The notes: generated by a model not told the origin, from the letters alone. Counted from the first letter of the stretch, positions 7,442 to 16,359 are shown. The stretch is 48,641 nt of DNA from Betaproteobacteria bacterium (GCA_005882215.1 VBCK01000152.1:1-48641), one strand, 5' to 3'. Made by a program: numbers and translations.

Positions 7442-7968
7442 CGTGCCGCTCCTGTCGTGCGGCTATTCAGAGCGCGTCCGTAAACCAGAAGATCGCCCGG
7501 CGAGAAACAACAGAAGACGACCTCCTCGATGGCCGCGAATTCCTGCAGCGAAGAGTGCACGGCATCGACCGCGACCGCCGCTGCCAGCTCGATCGGGTAG
7601 CCGTAGACGCCGGTGCTGATGCTCGGGAACGCCAGGCTGAGGATTCCATTCGCGGCGGCAAGCTCCAGCGAGCGCCGGTAGCACGAGGCCAGCAGCTCGG
7701 GCTCGCCGCTTGAGCCGCCGCGCCACACCGGACCCACGGTGTGGATCACATGCTTCGCGGGCAGCCGATAGCCCCTGGTGAGCTTGGCGTCGCCGGTCTT
7801 GCAGCCGCCCAGCAGGCGGCACTCGGCCAGCAGCTCGGGGCCGGCGGCGCGATGAATCGCCCCGTCGACGCCGCCTCCGCCGAGCAGGGACGAGTTCGCG
7901 GCGTTGACGATCGCGTCAACCGACAGCGTGGTGATGTCGGCCCGGAGCGCGCGAAGCCTGGTTGCCAT
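7438..7968 (-). CDS. Macrodomain ADP-ribose hydrolase-like protein
   Basis: 176 residues starting at the ATG at 7968; the longer open frame upstream is not macrodomain-like. The ADP-ribose pocket motifs are clear: [22 protein letters not shown] (about residues 18-39), HTVGPVW near 76-82 and [10 protein letters not shown] near 116-125. Family members of this YmdB/MacroD type remove ADP-ribose from proteins or deacetylate O-acetyl-ADP-ribose. The residues for that chemistry ([14 protein letters not shown]) are kept. It is the first well-defined enzyme gene of the small-gene run that continues to 3683. Confidence 0.92.
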   Translation of the reverse strand: MATRLRALRADITTLSVDAIVNAANSSLLGGGGVDGAIHRAAGPELLAECRLLGGCKTGDAKLTRGYRLPAKHVIHTVGPVWRGGSSGEPELLASCYRRSLELAAANGILSLAFPSISTGVYGYPIELAAAVAVDAVHSSLQEFAAIEEVVFCCFSPGDLLVYGRALNSRTTGAAR

Positions 7969-8048
7969 GGGTGAGCGGTCCGATGCAGACAGAGCCTCGG
8001 GTTGCGGTCCGTCCTGTAGGCGACTGGCAGGCCCGCCGGCGGCACAGC

Positions 8049-8261
8049 CTACGCATGCTTGCCGCGGTAGCCGAGGATGCGTGCCGGCAGGAACAGGACC
8101 GCCCGCAGCAACGCGAACACGGCTTCCAGCGTGATGCCCATGACCCGCAGCGGCAGCGACACCAGCCAGACGACCGGCCAGAGCAGCAGGGCGAGCAGCG
8201 CGACCGGCCAGCATAGAACGAACAGAAGGCACCACGCGACCAACGCAAGCAAAGACTTCAT
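8049..8261 (-). CDS. Small two-helix inner-membrane protein
   Basis: 70 residues, almost wholly hydrophobic. One long or two short helices cover residues 4-37 (rich in Leu, Val and Trp) and another hydrophobic stretch spans 44-60, ending in a basic tail [10 protein letters not shown]. Positive charges at the C-terminus suggest a cytoplasmic end. It lies 80 bases upstream of the macrodomain gene on the same strand and may share its promoter. I do not recognise a named family. Confidence 0.7.
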   Translation of the reverse strand: MKSLLALVAWCLLFVLCWPVALLALLLWPVVWLVSLPLRVMGITLEAVFALLRAVLFLPARILGYRGKHA

Positions 8262-8347
8262 TTCTTCGCTTCCCTTCGCCGTGCCGGATACGCCATTCGG
8301 GGTATTCCGCGATGACTCGTATTCGTGCGGAATATATCCTTTTCCGA

Positions 8348-8743
8348 ATGCTCAAGCGTCACCGCTCGCAACGGATCGTGCTGGTACTGATCGGGGCCGC
8401 CGCGCTTCCGGCCTGCATGCCGGTTACCCAACGCGTCGTCCACGACCGCTACGCCAGCCGGGAGGACTGTTCGGCCGATTGGGGTCGGCCCGACGTCTGC
8501 GACCGGGACGACGACAGCCGCCCTTTAGCCGGCAATTTCGGCGGGCCTCGCATCATTTATCGGGGCCCGAGCTACCCCGAGGGAGGCCGCGAGGGGGCTC
8601 AATATGAAGCCCGCCGACAGGCCCTGCAACTCGGCGCTCTGGACATGGCTCCGCTGCGGGTCGGCACTCACGCGATCGAACAGTCCGTGCCTTCGCGCGG
8701 CGGCTTCGGCTCATCGGCCCACTTCTTCGGGCGACTCGGGTGA
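8348..8743 (+). CDS. DUF1190 (YgiB-like) lipoprotein
   Basis: 131 residues from the ATG at 8348 (MLKRHRSQ); an upstream in-frame ATG at 8312 is less likely because it puts charged residues before the signal. A lipobox-like LPAC places the lipidated Cys at residue 23. The segment [12 protein letters not shown] and the C-terminal SRGGFGSSA match DUF1190/YgiB proteins. In E. coli, DUF1190 genes sit directly beside glutathionylspermidine-synthase-like genes (ygiB-ygiC, yjfM-yjfC), and here the stop overlaps the next gene in the same way. Function is unknown; an envelope role is likely. Confidence 0.85.
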   Translation: MLKRHRSQRIVLVLIGAAALPACMPVTQRVVHDRYASREDCSADWGRPDVCDRDDDSRPLAGNFGGPRIIYRGPSYPEGGREGAQYEARRQALQLGALDMAPLRVGTHAIEQSVPSRGGFGSSAHFFGRLG

Positions 8744-9888
8744 TGCGCAGGGAGCTTCTGGCGCCGCGCGAAGGCTGGCAACAGCAGATGGAATCGCTCG
8801 GATTCCGATATCACTCGATCGACGGCGTGTACTGGGACGAAAGCCGTTGTTACTGCTTCGGGTCCGAGGAGGTCGATCGCCTCGAGTCGGCGAGCGCCGA
8901 ACTGCACCAGCGCGCGCTCGACGCGGCGCGCCACGTGATCGAGAAGGAGCGCTATCGGGAGTTCGGGATTCCGCCCGATCTGGTGCCTTCGATCGAGCGC
9001 AGCTTCGCGGCGTTCGAGCGGGGCGACGGCGCAGGCTTTTCTCTGTTCGGACGCCTGGATTTGAGCTACGACGGCGCCGGCGCTCCCAAGCTGCTGGAGT
9101 ACAACGCCGATACGCCGACCGCTTGCCTGGAAGCGAGCGTGGCCCAATGGCACTGGCTGCAAGCCGTGCGGCCGCGAGCCGACCAGTTCAATTCGATCCA
9201 CGAGAAGCTGATCGACGCGTGGACGCGACTGAAGTCCGGCGCCACCAGCGAGCGCGTTCACTTTGCCGCGGTCAGCGAAGAGGACAGCCCGGAAGACTGG
9301 GGCAATCTGGAGTACCTGCGCGATACCGCGATCCAGGCCGGGTGGAGCACGGTTGCGGTGCCGATCGACCAGATCGGGCATGCCGGCATCGATTTCGTCG
9401 ATCAGGACGCTCAGCCGATCGAGTGCCTGTTCAAGCTGTATCCGTGGGAGTGGATGGCGCGCGAAGAATTCGGGGTCCACCTGCCCGTGTCGCACGTCCA
9501 GTTCATCGAGCCGCCCTGGAAGATGCTGCTGTCGAACAAGGCCCTGCTGGTGATCCTGTGGGAGCTGTTTCCGGACCACCCGAATCTGCTTCCCGCTTAC
9601 TACGACCCGGCCCCGCTCGGAGCGCGCTACGCGCGCAAGCCGAAGCTGGCGCGCGAAGGCGCCAACGTGACACTGGTGGACGGGGCCCGGATCGAGCGAT
9701 CGGACGGACCTTACGACGCGGACGACTGCGTGTTCCAGGCGCTCGCTCCGCTGCCGCGGTTCGGCGACGACCACGTATCGGTCGGCAGCTGGATCGTCAA
9801 CGGCGAGCCGGCCGGCATCGGACTGCGCGAGGACGAATCGGCCATCACGCGCAACACCAGCCGCTTCGTTCCACACTACTTCACGTAG
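8743..9888 (+). CDS. Glutathionylspermidine synthase-like ATP-grasp protein (YgiC/YjfC type)
   Basis: 381 residues from the ATG at 8743 (TGATG overlap with the DUF1190 gene; a GTG three bases earlier is an alternative). The sequence follows the GSP-synthase C-terminal ligase fold: KLLEYNADTPT near residue 115, YLRDTAIQAGW near residue 187, LFKLYPWEWMAREEFG near residue 228 and PPWKMLLSNKALL near residue 260. The tail has SWIVNGEPAGIGLRED. These stand-alone ligases bind ATP and probably join an amine to a carboxyl acceptor, but E. coli YgiC and YjfC lack shown glutathionylspermidine synthase activity, so the substrate is open. Confidence 0.9.
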   Translation: MRRELLAPREGWQQQMESLGFRYHSIDGVYWDESRCYCFGSEEVDRLESASAELHQRALDAARHVIEKERYREFGIPPDLVPSIERSFAAFERGDGAGFSLFGRLDLSYDGAGAPKLLEYNADTPTACLEASVAQWHWLQAVRPRADQFNSIHEKLIDAWTRLKSGATSERVHFAAVSEEDSPEDWGNLEYLRDTAIQAGWSTVAVPIDQIGHAGIDFVDQDAQPIECLFKLYPWEWMAREEFGVHLPVSHVQFIEPPWKMLLSNKALLVILWELFPDHPNLLPAYYDPAPLGARYARKPKLAREGANVTLVDGARIERSDGPYDADDCVFQALAPLPRFGDDHVSVGSWIVNGEPAGIGLREDESAITRNTSRFVPHYFT

Positions 9889-9934
9889 TCAAACCTGCCT
9901 CGCCAAAAGGCAAACGTCGGAGGCAAATGTCGCC

Positions 9935-10342
9935 ATGTTCGCCATCGAATCGCTCGCCGGACTGCCGGCCTTCGCGGTCTATTTCGTCGTCACACTGCTG
10001 CTGCTCGGGGTGTTCTTGGCCGTCCATGTGAGGATCACCCGCTATCCCGAGATCAAGCTGATCCGCGAGGGCAACCTGGCTGCCAGCGCGAGCCTGAGCG
10101 GTGCCGTGATCGGGTTCGTGCTGCCGCTGGCGAGCGCGGTGGAAAACAGCGGTTCCATCATCGACATGCTGGTGTGGGCCCTGATCGCGCTGCTGGTCCA
10201 GCTGATGGCCTACTTCCTGGTCCACCAGCTGCTGCCGCACCTGCCGCGCGACGTGGCCGACGGCAAGCTTGCCAGCGGTGTGTTTCTGGGGGCGATCGCG
10301 GTCGCGTTCGGGTTGCTGAACGCAGCCTGCATCAGCTATTGA
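9935..10342 (+). CDS. DUF350 (YjfL-like) inner-membrane protein
   Basis: 135 residues with four predicted membrane helices (about 9-28, 48-68, 80-101 and 112-132). The GNLAASASLSGAVIGFVLPLAS region and the repeated half-motif DGKLASGVFLGAIAVAFGLLNAA are typical of the internal two-fold repeat in DUF350 proteins. It lies 46 bases behind the YgiC-like gene. DUF350, DUF1190 and YjfC-type genes also lie together in the E. coli yjf operon, so the three probably act as one envelope module of unknown purpose. Confidence 0.88.
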   Translation: MFAIESLAGLPAFAVYFVVTLLLLGVFLAVHVRITRYPEIKLIREGNLAASASLSGAVIGFVLPLASAVENSGSIIDMLVWALIALLVQLMAYFLVHQLLPHLPRDVADGKLASGVFLGAIAVAFGLLNAACISY

Positions 10343-10357
10343 ACGGATCGGTCAAAG

Positions 10358-10831
10358 CTACCTGCACCGCACGACGCGCGTCCTCGGGATGCGGTCGTGC
10401 CAGCCGGTTTTGCCGAAAAACGAAAGGGGCTCGAAAGGGATGAGCCTGCATGCGGTTCTTCCGAGTATCTGCCCCATCGAAGGCTTCGTTCCGGCTTCGC
10501 TGCTGTCCACGTCGCTGATCACCACCGTGCCAAAAACCCATTTACCCGGTGTACGGGACCAGATTCCCTCAAACGCAACGTAGTAGGAGACAAACAGGGC
10601 GCTTCCGATGACGAAGTCCGGGACGCGGCGCATCGCCGCGACACCGCGCTGGTCGAAGACGAGCGCAATGGCGATGCTGACGATGACCGCCAGCACGAAA
10701 AGACAGACATAGTCGACAAGAAAGGTGCCGAAACGGCGCCATCTGCCGGCAGGGCCGACAACACGCGTGTGCTCCGGAAGCAGCACCTCGCTGCCGGGAG
10801 GCCGGTATGGGTTTTCGTCTTCACGCATCAT
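10358..10831 (-). CDS. RDD-family membrane protein
   Basis: 157 residues; start ATG at 10831 or the adjacent ATG at 10828, overlapping the end of the phosphoesterase gene. After a proline-rich cytoplasmic N-terminus, the RDD helix reads RRFGTFLVDYVCLFVLA (residues 32-48), followed by a second helix near residues 75-90 and the conserved SRTPGKWVFGTVVIS and GRTACRLIPFEPLSF. Here the signature Asp (FLVDY) is kept. RDD proteins are small membrane proteins, some linked to Na+/H+ or solute transport; most have no known role. It is convergent with the DUF350 gene. Confidence 0.88.
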   Translation of the reverse strand: MMREDENPYRPPGSEVLLPEHTRVVGPAGRWRRFGTFLVDYVCLFVLAVIVSIAIALVFDQRGVAAMRRVPDFVIGSALFVSYYVAFEGIWSRTPGKWVFGTVVISDVDSSEAGTKPSMGQILGRTACRLIPFEPLSFFGKTGWHDRIPRTRVVRCR

Positions 10832-11294
10832 CGGTCACCACGAGCTCGACCAGCCGAGCCGACACGGCACGACCTGCGACCACGAGCTCACCGACCGAAA
10901 TCGGAAGCTTGAAGCGACGTGGGCCCGCGCTGCCCGGGTTCACATAGAGTACGCCGTCGCGGCGTTCGGCAGACGGCCGGTGCGAGTGTCCCGAAACGAC
11001 CACATGCACTCCGGCCGCATTGGGCTCAATGTCGAGTTGCGCGATGTCATGCAAGGCGTAGACGAAGACCTCGCCAATCTGAACCAACTCTGTTTCCGCC
11101 AGTCGTTCGGCCCACGGCCCCTTGTCATTGTTCCCGCGGACGGCGGTCACGGGCGCCAGCGCCGACAGTTGGCGAAGGATTTCAGCGTGGCCGATGTCGC
11201 CGCCGTGGACAATGTGGTCACACCCGCGCAAGAATGAAACGGCTTCCGGGCGGAGCAGGCCATGCGTGTCGGAGATAAGACCGATGCGTGCCAT
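10821..11294 (-). CDS. YfcE/MJ0936-type metallophosphoesterase
   Basis: 157 residues from the ATG at 11294 (MARIGLISDTHGLLRPEA); longer in-frame starts add unlikely sequence. The calcineurin-like metal site is complete: DTH at residues 9-11, GGDIGH at 31-36, GNND at 54-57 and HSHRP near 103-107. YfcE-type enzymes are Mn2+-dependent phosphodiesterases active on artificial diesters in vitro, with uncertain natural substrates. The downstream RDD gene overlaps its end by 11 bases. The 100-base gap to the divergent response regulator (11295-11394) has an AT-rich patch at 11321-11338 that could hold promoters for either strand. Confidence 0.9.
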   Translation of the reverse strand: MARIGLISDTHGLLRPEAVSFLRGCDHIVHGGDIGHAEILRQLSALAPVTAVRGNNDKGPWAERLAETELVQIGEVFVYALHDIAQLDIEPNAAGVHVVVSGHSHRPSAERRDGVLYVNPGSAGPRRFKLPISVGELVVAGRAVSARLVELVVTDDA

Positions 11295-11394
11295 TGGACG
11301 GGTCAGGGGCCGGTGGCGGAATAATGCAAATATATCGGGCGAGCCATCCTGGGTGTGATTCTCAAGTCGGCATCTCTCTAGGGCGACGGGCGCG

Positions 11395-12066
11395 ATGCGC
11401 GTTCTACTGGTCGAGGACGACCGGATGATCGGCGAGAGCATCCGTGCCGCGCTGAAGCAGGACGGCAGCGCGGTCGACTGGGTGCGCGACGGCCGCAGCG
11501 CCGAGAGCACGCTCGCCACCGAGCAGTTCGACCTGGTGCTGCTGGATCTGGGTCTGCCGCAGCGCGACGGACTGGAGATCCTGCGCGCGATGCGCTTGCG
11601 GCACGATCAGACGCCCGTGATCGTGCTGACCGCCCGCGATGCTCTGCAGGACCGGGTCGCGGGCCTGGATGCCGGCGCCGACGACTACCTGGTCAAGCCG
11701 TTCGAGCTGGAGGAGCTGGCGGCGCGCATCCGCGCGGTCACGCGCCGCAAAGCGGGGCGGGCCGAGCCCGCGATCGAGGTCGGAGACGTCCGGCTCGACC
11801 CGTCGATGCGGCAGGTGACCCGGGGCGGCGAGCCGGTGGTGCTGTCGGCGCGCGAATACGCGGTGCTCGAGGCGCTGATGTCGCGGCCCGGGGCCATCCT
11901 GTCGCGTGCGCAGCTGGAGGACCGCCTGTACGGATGGGGCGATGCGATCGAGAGCAATGCGGTGTCAGTCTACGTCCATCAGCTGCGCCGCAAGCTGGGC
12001 AGCGACTTCATTCGCAACGTGCGCGGCGTCGGCTACTACGTGGGCCGGCCCGAGGTGAGCCGGTGA
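11395..12066 (+). CDS. OmpR-family response regulator, QseB/PmrA-like
   Basis: 223 residues. The receiver domain (1-115) has the acidic pocket Glu7-Asp8-Asp9, phospho-acceptor Asp51 (LLDLGLPQRDG) and Lys101 (YLVKPFE). The C-terminal winged helix (about 128-218) has LSAREYAVLEAL and the recognition segment SNAVSVYVHQLRRKLG. The stop overlaps the kinase GTG (GTGA), so the two are co-translated. The subfamily often controls envelope modification or quorum and iron responses. The trigger cannot be read here, and neighbouring genes give no clear target. Confidence 0.93.
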   Translation: MRVLLVEDDRMIGESIRAALKQDGSAVDWVRDGRSAESTLATEQFDLVLLDLGLPQRDGLEILRAMRLRHDQTPVIVLTARDALQDRVAGLDAGADDYLVKPFELEELAARIRAVTRRKAGRAEPAIEVGDVRLDPSMRQVTRGGEPVVLSAREYAVLEALMSRPGAILSRAQLEDRLYGWGDAIESNAVSVYVHQLRRKLGSDFIRNVRGVGYYVGRPEVSR

Positions 12067-13391
12067 AATCGATCCGGACCAGGCTGCTGGTTTCTCTGTT
12101 GTCGGTGGTGCTGCTGAGCGCTGCGGCGAGCGCCGCGCTCACCTACACCAACGTACTGAGCGAGGCCGAGGCGCTGTTCGACTACCAGTTGCGCCAGATG
12201 GCCCTGTCGCTGCGCGATCAGGGCTTCATAGCACCCGACCAGGCCGCCGCCCTGGCCAACGACGACTTCGACTTCGTGGTGCAGATCTGGAGCGTCGATG
12301 GAACCCGGATCTACGCGTCGCATCCGGGTCTTGCACTGCCGCCCCGCGCGGTGCTCGGCTTTGCCGAAATCCGACTGGGCAACGAAACCTGGCGCATCTT
12401 CAGCACCACAACGCACGAGCGGGTGATCCAGGTCGCGCAGCCGCTGGCGATCCGAAGGCAACTGGCAGCGCAAGCCGCGCTGCGCGGAGTCGCTCCGATC
12501 CTGGCGCTGGTACCGATCCTGGCCCTGGCGATCGGGTGGTCCGTCGGCGCCTCGCTGCGCCCGGTCAGGCGCCTGGCAGAGGAAGTCAAGCGGCGCGACG
12601 CCGACGCACTGGAGCCGGTGGACGAATCCGGTCTGCCCGCCGAAGTGTCGCCGCTGATCGAAGCGATCAACGCACTGCTGGCGCGCCTGCGCAGTGCGTT
12701 CGATGCGCAGCGCGCGTTCGTCTCGGATGCCGCGCACGAGCTGCGCTCTCCGCTGACCGCGCTGAAGCTGCAACTGCAGCTGCAGCAGCGATCGAGCGAC
12801 GCGGCCTCGCGCGCTCAGGCCAACGAGGCACTTGCGGCCGGCATCGAGCGCGCCACGCGGCTGGTGTCGCAGCTGCTGACGCTGGCTCGCGCCGAGCCTG
12901 GCGGGCCGCACGAGCCGCTGACGCCCACAGACCTGGCCGAAGCCGCGCGGCAGGCGGTGGCCGACGTGGTGCCCTTGGCCGACGCCAAATCGATTCAACT
13001 GGCGCTGCAGGCGCACCCCAACTGCATCGTCGAGGGCGACGCTTCCGCGCTGCGCATCCTGGTGCGCAACCTGGCCGACAATGCCGTGCGTTACACGCCG
13101 GACGCCGGCCGCGTCGAACTGGCCGTGGGCGAGGATGCGGGGCAAATCCTTCTGACCGTCGATGATTCCGGACCGGGGATCCCTGCCTCAGAACGGGAAC
13201 GCGTGTTCGACCGCTTCTACCGGCGCGCCGGCAGCGAGGAAGCCGGACGCGAGGACACCGGAAGCGGCCTGGGCCTCGCGATTGTGCAGACCATCGCGCA
13301 GCGGCACGCCGCATCGGTGCGGATGACGGATTCGGCGCTCGGAGGTCTGCGCGTCGAGGTGCGGTTTGCCCGCCGTGCCGGCCCGGCCTGA
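12063..13391 (+). CDS. Sensor histidine kinase, QseC-like
   Basis: 442 residues from a GTG overlapping the regulator stop. Two membrane helices (about 8-28 and 143-163) flank a short periplasmic sensor of roughly 115 residues of the two-component-sensor N-terminal type. A linker leads to the dimerisation helix with phospho-acceptor His225 (SDAAHELRSPLTAL), and the ATPase domain has the N box around NLADNAVRYTP (336-346), DDSGPGI (367-373) and GSGLGL (400-405). All catalytic motifs are intact. The partner is the adjacent OmpR-type regulator. A GC-rich hairpin follows within ten bases of the stop. Confidence 0.93.
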   Translation: MKSIRTRLLVSLLSVVLLSAAASAALTYTNVLSEAEALFDYQLRQMALSLRDQGFIAPDQAAALANDDFDFVVQIWSVDGTRIYASHPGLALPPRAVLGFAEIRLGNETWRIFSTTTHERVIQVAQPLAIRRQLAAQAALRGVAPILALVPILALAIGWSVGASLRPVRRLAEEVKRRDADALEPVDESGLPAEVSPLIEAINALLARLRSAFDAQRAFVSDAAHELRSPLTALKLQLQLQQRSSDAASRAQANEALAAGIERATRLVSQLLTLARAEPGGPHEPLTPTDLAEAARQAVADVVPLADAKSIQLALQAHPNCIVEGDASALRILVRNLADNAVRYTPDAGRVELAVGEDAGQILLTVDDSGPGIPASERERVFDRFYRRAGSEEAGREDTGSGLGLAIVQTIAQRHAASVRMTDSALGGLRVEVRFARRAGPA

Positions 13392-13393
13392 AA

Positions 13394-13409
13394 CCGGGCA
13401 TGGGCCCGG
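13394..13409 (+). terminator. Hairpin after the QseBC-like pair
   Basis: Inverted repeat CCGGGC-ATGG-GCCCGG directly behind the kinase stop. No T tract follows, so it may be a weak intrinsic terminator or an mRNA end-stabilising hairpin. The rest of the 200-base gap to the decarboxylase gene shows no clear promoter. Confidence 0.35.
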
Positions 13410-13591
13410 CGCCAGCGGCGTTTCACATCCCAATACCGCGCCTGCGTCATCGACGGGTCATTTGCCGCATGGGTCGGACCCGAACCGTTTGTCCGCCTAC
13501 CCGAGACAGGCTAGACGCGGAGCTTCGAAGTCGCCGAACTCGACGTCTGCTCGGTGTCAAACTCGCGTGATCATTCAGAACGAGGCAAGCA

Positions 13592-14332
13592 ATGGACATC
13601 AAGACGATTCGCGAGCGAGCTTTTGCGATGCCCCTGACCAGCCCCGCCTATCCGATGGGGCCCTATCGGTTCGTCAATCGCGAATTCTTCATCATCTCGT
13701 ACCGAACCGACCCGGACCGCCTGCGTGCCGTGGTGCCCGAGCCGCTGCAGGTCGCGGCGCCCATCGTCAACTACGAATTCATTCGAATGCCCGATTCAAC
13801 GGGATTCGGCGACTACACCGAATCCGGACAGGTGATCCCGGTGCAGTACAAGGGGCAGGCGGGCAACTACACGCACGCGATGTATCTGGACGACCATCCG
13901 CCGCTGGCCGGAGGCCGGGAACTGTGGGGTTTCCCGAAGAAGCTCGCGCAACCCAAGCTGCATACCGAAATCGACACGCTGGTCGGAACGCTCGACTACG
14001 GCCCGGTGCGCGTTGCGACCGGCACGATGGGATACAAACATCACATGCTCGATGCACAGGCGCTCGCGCGCGCGCTCGGCTCGACTCCGAATTACCTGCT
14101 GAAGATCATCCCGCACGTGGACGGCAGCGCGCGCATCTGCGAGCTGGTGTGCTATTACTTGGAAGACGTGAGCCTGAAGGGAGCCTGGGAGGGACCGTCC
14201 TCGCTGTCGCTTGCGCCTCACGCGCTGGCGCCGGTGGCCGACCTGCCGGTGCTCGAGGTGCTGGGCGCCAAGCACTTCGTGGCCGACCTGACGCTGGGCC
14301 TGGGCAAAGTCGTGTTTGACTATCTCGCATAG
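13592..14332 (+). CDS. adc: Acetoacetate decarboxylase
   Basis: 246 residues, the usual length for bacterial acetoacetate decarboxylase, which makes acetone and CO2 through a Schiff base on lysine. The catalytic segment is [15 protein letters not shown], with the lysine pair at 116-117 corresponding to the paired lysines of the Clostridium enzyme. The N-terminal [11 protein letters not shown] and the [15 protein letters not shown] segment are typical. A 3-hydroxybutyrate dehydrogenase gene starts 16 bases after the stop behind a strong ribosome site, so the two likely serve acetoacetate/3-hydroxybutyrate turnover from stored PHB. In related genomes some adc homologues have other acids as substrates. 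Confidence 0.93.
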   Translation: MDIKTIRERAFAMPLTSPAYPMGPYRFVNREFFIISYRTDPDRLRAVVPEPLQVAAPIVNYEFIRMPDSTGFGDYTESGQVIPVQYKGQAGNYTHAMYLDDHPPLAGGRELWGFPKKLAQPKLHTEIDTLVGTLDYGPVRVATGTMGYKHHMLDAQALARALGSTPNYLLKIIPHVDGSARICELVCYYLEDVSLKGAWEGPSSLSLAPHALAPVADLPVLEVLGAKHFVADLTLGLGKVVFDYLA

Positions 14333-14348
14333 CACGGAGGAGAGCTCG

Positions 14349-15131
14349 ATGAACCTGATGGGAAAATCCGCGATCGTGACCGGAGCCGCCAGCGGCATCG
14401 GCAAGGGCATCGCCGAACTGCTGGCCAGCCAGGGCGTTTCGGTGGCAATCGCCGACGTGAACCTGGACGCGGCGCAGAACGTGGCCTCCGCCATCGGCAG
14501 CGCCGGCGGCAAGGCGATGGGCGTGGCGATGGATGTCACCAGCGAGGAAGCTGTGAACGGCGCCACCGACCGCGTCGCGCGCGCGTTCGGCGGCGTCGAC
14601 ATCCTGGTATCGAACGCCGGCATCCAGATCGTCAATCCGATCGAGAGCTATTCGTTCGCCGACTGGAAGAAGATGCTGGCGATCCATGTGGACGGCGCCT
14701 TCCTGACGACCAAGGCAGCGCTGAAGTACATGTATCCGGGCAACCGCGGTGGCACCGTCATCTATATGGGTTCGGTGCATTCGCACGAGGCCTCGCCGCT
14801 GAAATCGGCCTACGTGACGGCCAAGCACGGGCTGCTGGGCCTGGCGCGCGTGCTGGCCAAGGAAGGCGCCGCGCACAACGTGCGCTCGCACGTGGTCTGC
14901 CCGGGCTTCGTGCGCACGCCGCTGGTGGACAAGCAGATTCCCGAGCAGGCCAGGGAGCTCGGCATCAGCGAAGAGGAGGTCGTGCGGCGCGTGATGCTGG
15001 GCGGCACCGTGGACGGCATTTTCACGACCGTCGAGGACGTTGCCCAGACGGTGCTGTTCCTGTGCGCGTTCCCGTCGGCGGCGCTCACCGGTCAGTCGTT
15101 CGTGGTCAGTCACGGCTGGTTCATGCAGTAG
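14349..15131 (+). CDS. bdhA: 3-hydroxybutyrate dehydrogenase (short-chain dehydrogenase)
   Basis: 260 residues from the ATG at 14349, chosen because GGAGGA lies just upstream; an in-frame ATG at 14316 overlaps the decarboxylase. SDR features: NAD-binding TGAASGIG (11-18), SNAG (88-91), catalytic Ser142, Tyr155 and Lys159 (YVTAK), and [15 protein letters not shown], which is characteristic of D-3-hydroxybutyrate dehydrogenases. The enzyme interconverts D-3-hydroxybutyrate and acetoacetate. It is placed between acetoacetate decarboxylase and a patatin-like gene, so the operon joins hydroxybutyrate oxidation with acetoacetate disposal. Confidence 0.93.
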   Translation: MNLMGKSAIVTGAASGIGKGIAELLASQGVSVAIADVNLDAAQNVASAIGSAGGKAMGVAMDVTSEEAVNGATDRVARAFGGVDILVSNAGIQIVNPIESYSFADWKKMLAIHVDGAFLTTKAALKYMYPGNRGGTVIYMGSVHSHEASPLKSAYVTAKHGLLGLARVLAKEGAAHNVRSHVVCPGFVRTPLVDKQIPEQARELGISEEEVVRRVMLGGTVDGIFTTVEDVAQTVLFLCAFPSAALTGQSFVVSHGWFMQ

Positions 15132-15145
15132 CGGGAGCGGCACGG

Positions 15146-16321
15146 ATGGAACGCGCGCAAGCCAGCGCCGTCGGCGCGACCGGCCTGGATTACCCGATCA
15201 TCGCGCTGGTGCTGCAAGGCGGCGGTGCCCTTGGCTCGTATCAGGCCGGCGTGTACGAGGGCCTGGCCGAAGCCGGAATCCATCCGAACTGGGTGGCCGG
15301 CATCTCGATCGGCGCCCTGAACGCCGCCGTGATCGCCGGCAATCCGCCCGAGCGACGGATGGAGCGGCTGCGGGCGTTCTGGGAGTTCATCTGCCGGCAG
15401 CCGTGGGGGCCGCTTACGCTGCCGATGCTGCCGGCTGCGCCGGTCGAGTTGCCGGATGCATTGCGCATGGTGGTCGACTCGGTCGAAGCCACGCGTGCCA
15501 TGCTGGAAGGGCAGAACGGCTTTTTCGTTCCACGCCCCTGGTACACGCACGCGCTGGCGTCCCAGGGTCCGCACACCGCGAGCTTCTACGACACGCGGCC
15601 GCTGCGCACGACGCTGGAGCGCTTCGTTGACTTCGACCGGATCAACAGCGCCGGCGAGATGCGCGTGTCGGTGGGTGCGGTGAACGTGCGCAACGGCAAT
15701 TTCGTGTATTTCGACAACGCTCAGCGCAAGCTGCGGCCGGAACACTTCATGGCCTCGGGCGCGCTGCCGCCGGGCTTTCCGGCCGTCGAAGTCGATGGCG
15801 AGTTCTATTGGGACGGCGGGCTGGTGACCAACACGCCGCTGCAGTACGTGCTGACGACGCCGCCCCGCCAGGACGCGCTGATTTTTCAGATCGATCTGTG
15901 GAGTGCGCTGGGGCCTCTACCCAAGGATCTTCTGCAGGTTGCCGTGCGCCAGAAGGACATCCAATACTCGAGCCGGACCCGGATGATCACCAATTACATG
16001 CACGAGGAGCAGAACTACCGCCGGCTGCTGCACGAATTGATGGAGCTGGTTCCTGAATCCGAGCGCGACAGCGCCGCCTACCGGCGTGCCGAACGGCTTG
16101 CCTGCACCTGCCGGCGCAACGTGGTTCACCTTATCTATCGCGACAAACCCTACGAGAGTTACCACAAGGACTACCAGTTCGGCATGCTGACGATGAACGA
16201 GCACTGGTCGAGCGGCTTGTCGGATATGCAGGCTACGCTGCGGAACCGCGACTGGCTGCAAAAGCCGAGCGCGGAGCAGCCGTTCGTCACGCACGACCTG
16301 CAGCGCGAACGGCACGGCTGA
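15146..16321 (+). CDS. Patatin-like phospholipase with DUF3734 tail
   Basis: 391 residues from the ATG at 15146, 15 bases behind bdhA. The patatin catalytic parts are present: oxyanion loop LQGGGALGSYQAG (23-35), nucleophile Ser54 in GISIGALNA, and Asp223 in DGGLVTNTPL. The C-terminal third (about 260-385), with the DLWSALGPLP and SYHKDYQFGMLTMNEHW segments, is the DUF3734 extension often encoded beside hydroxybutyrate dehydrogenase in Burkholderiales. It probably hydrolyses acyl esters, perhaps lipids at the PHB granule or membrane; that link is inference from context. A convergent peptidase gene lies beyond a hairpin. Confidence 0.9.
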   Translation: MERAQASAVGATGLDYPIIALVLQGGGALGSYQAGVYEGLAEAGIHPNWVAGISIGALNAAVIAGNPPERRMERLRAFWEFICRQPWGPLTLPMLPAAPVELPDALRMVVDSVEATRAMLEGQNGFFVPRPWYTHALASQGPHTASFYDTRPLRTTLERFVDFDRINSAGEMRVSVGAVNVRNGNFVYFDNAQRKLRPEHFMASGALPPGFPAVEVDGEFYWDGGLVTNTPLQYVLTTPPRQDALIFQIDLWSALGPLPKDLLQVAVRQKDIQYSSRTRMITNYMHEEQNYRRLLHELMELVPESERDSAAYRRAERLACTCRRNVVHLIYRDKPYESYHKDYQFGMLTMNEHWSSGLSDMQATLRNRDWLQKPSAEQPFVTHDLQRERHG

Positions 16322-16343
16322 GCTAAGCCTCGTCCCCTACCCA

Positions 16344-16359
16344 CTCCCGCAAGCGGGAG
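16344..16359. terminator. Bidirectional hairpin between patatin and M13 peptidase genes
   Basis: CTCCCG-CAAG-CGGGAG lies in the 54-base gap between two convergent genes. The stem extends to seven pairs if the loop is tightened to AA. Flanks are pyrimidine-rich on one side and purine-rich on the other, without a real T tract. Position supports a shared terminator; the same kind of sequence can also occur as a dispersed repeat. Confidence 0.5.

Noticed and set aside
3683..7968. Integron cassette array
   Set aside because: Gene types resemble cassette cargo, but the genes overlap and there are no attC-like imperfect palindromes or an integrase.
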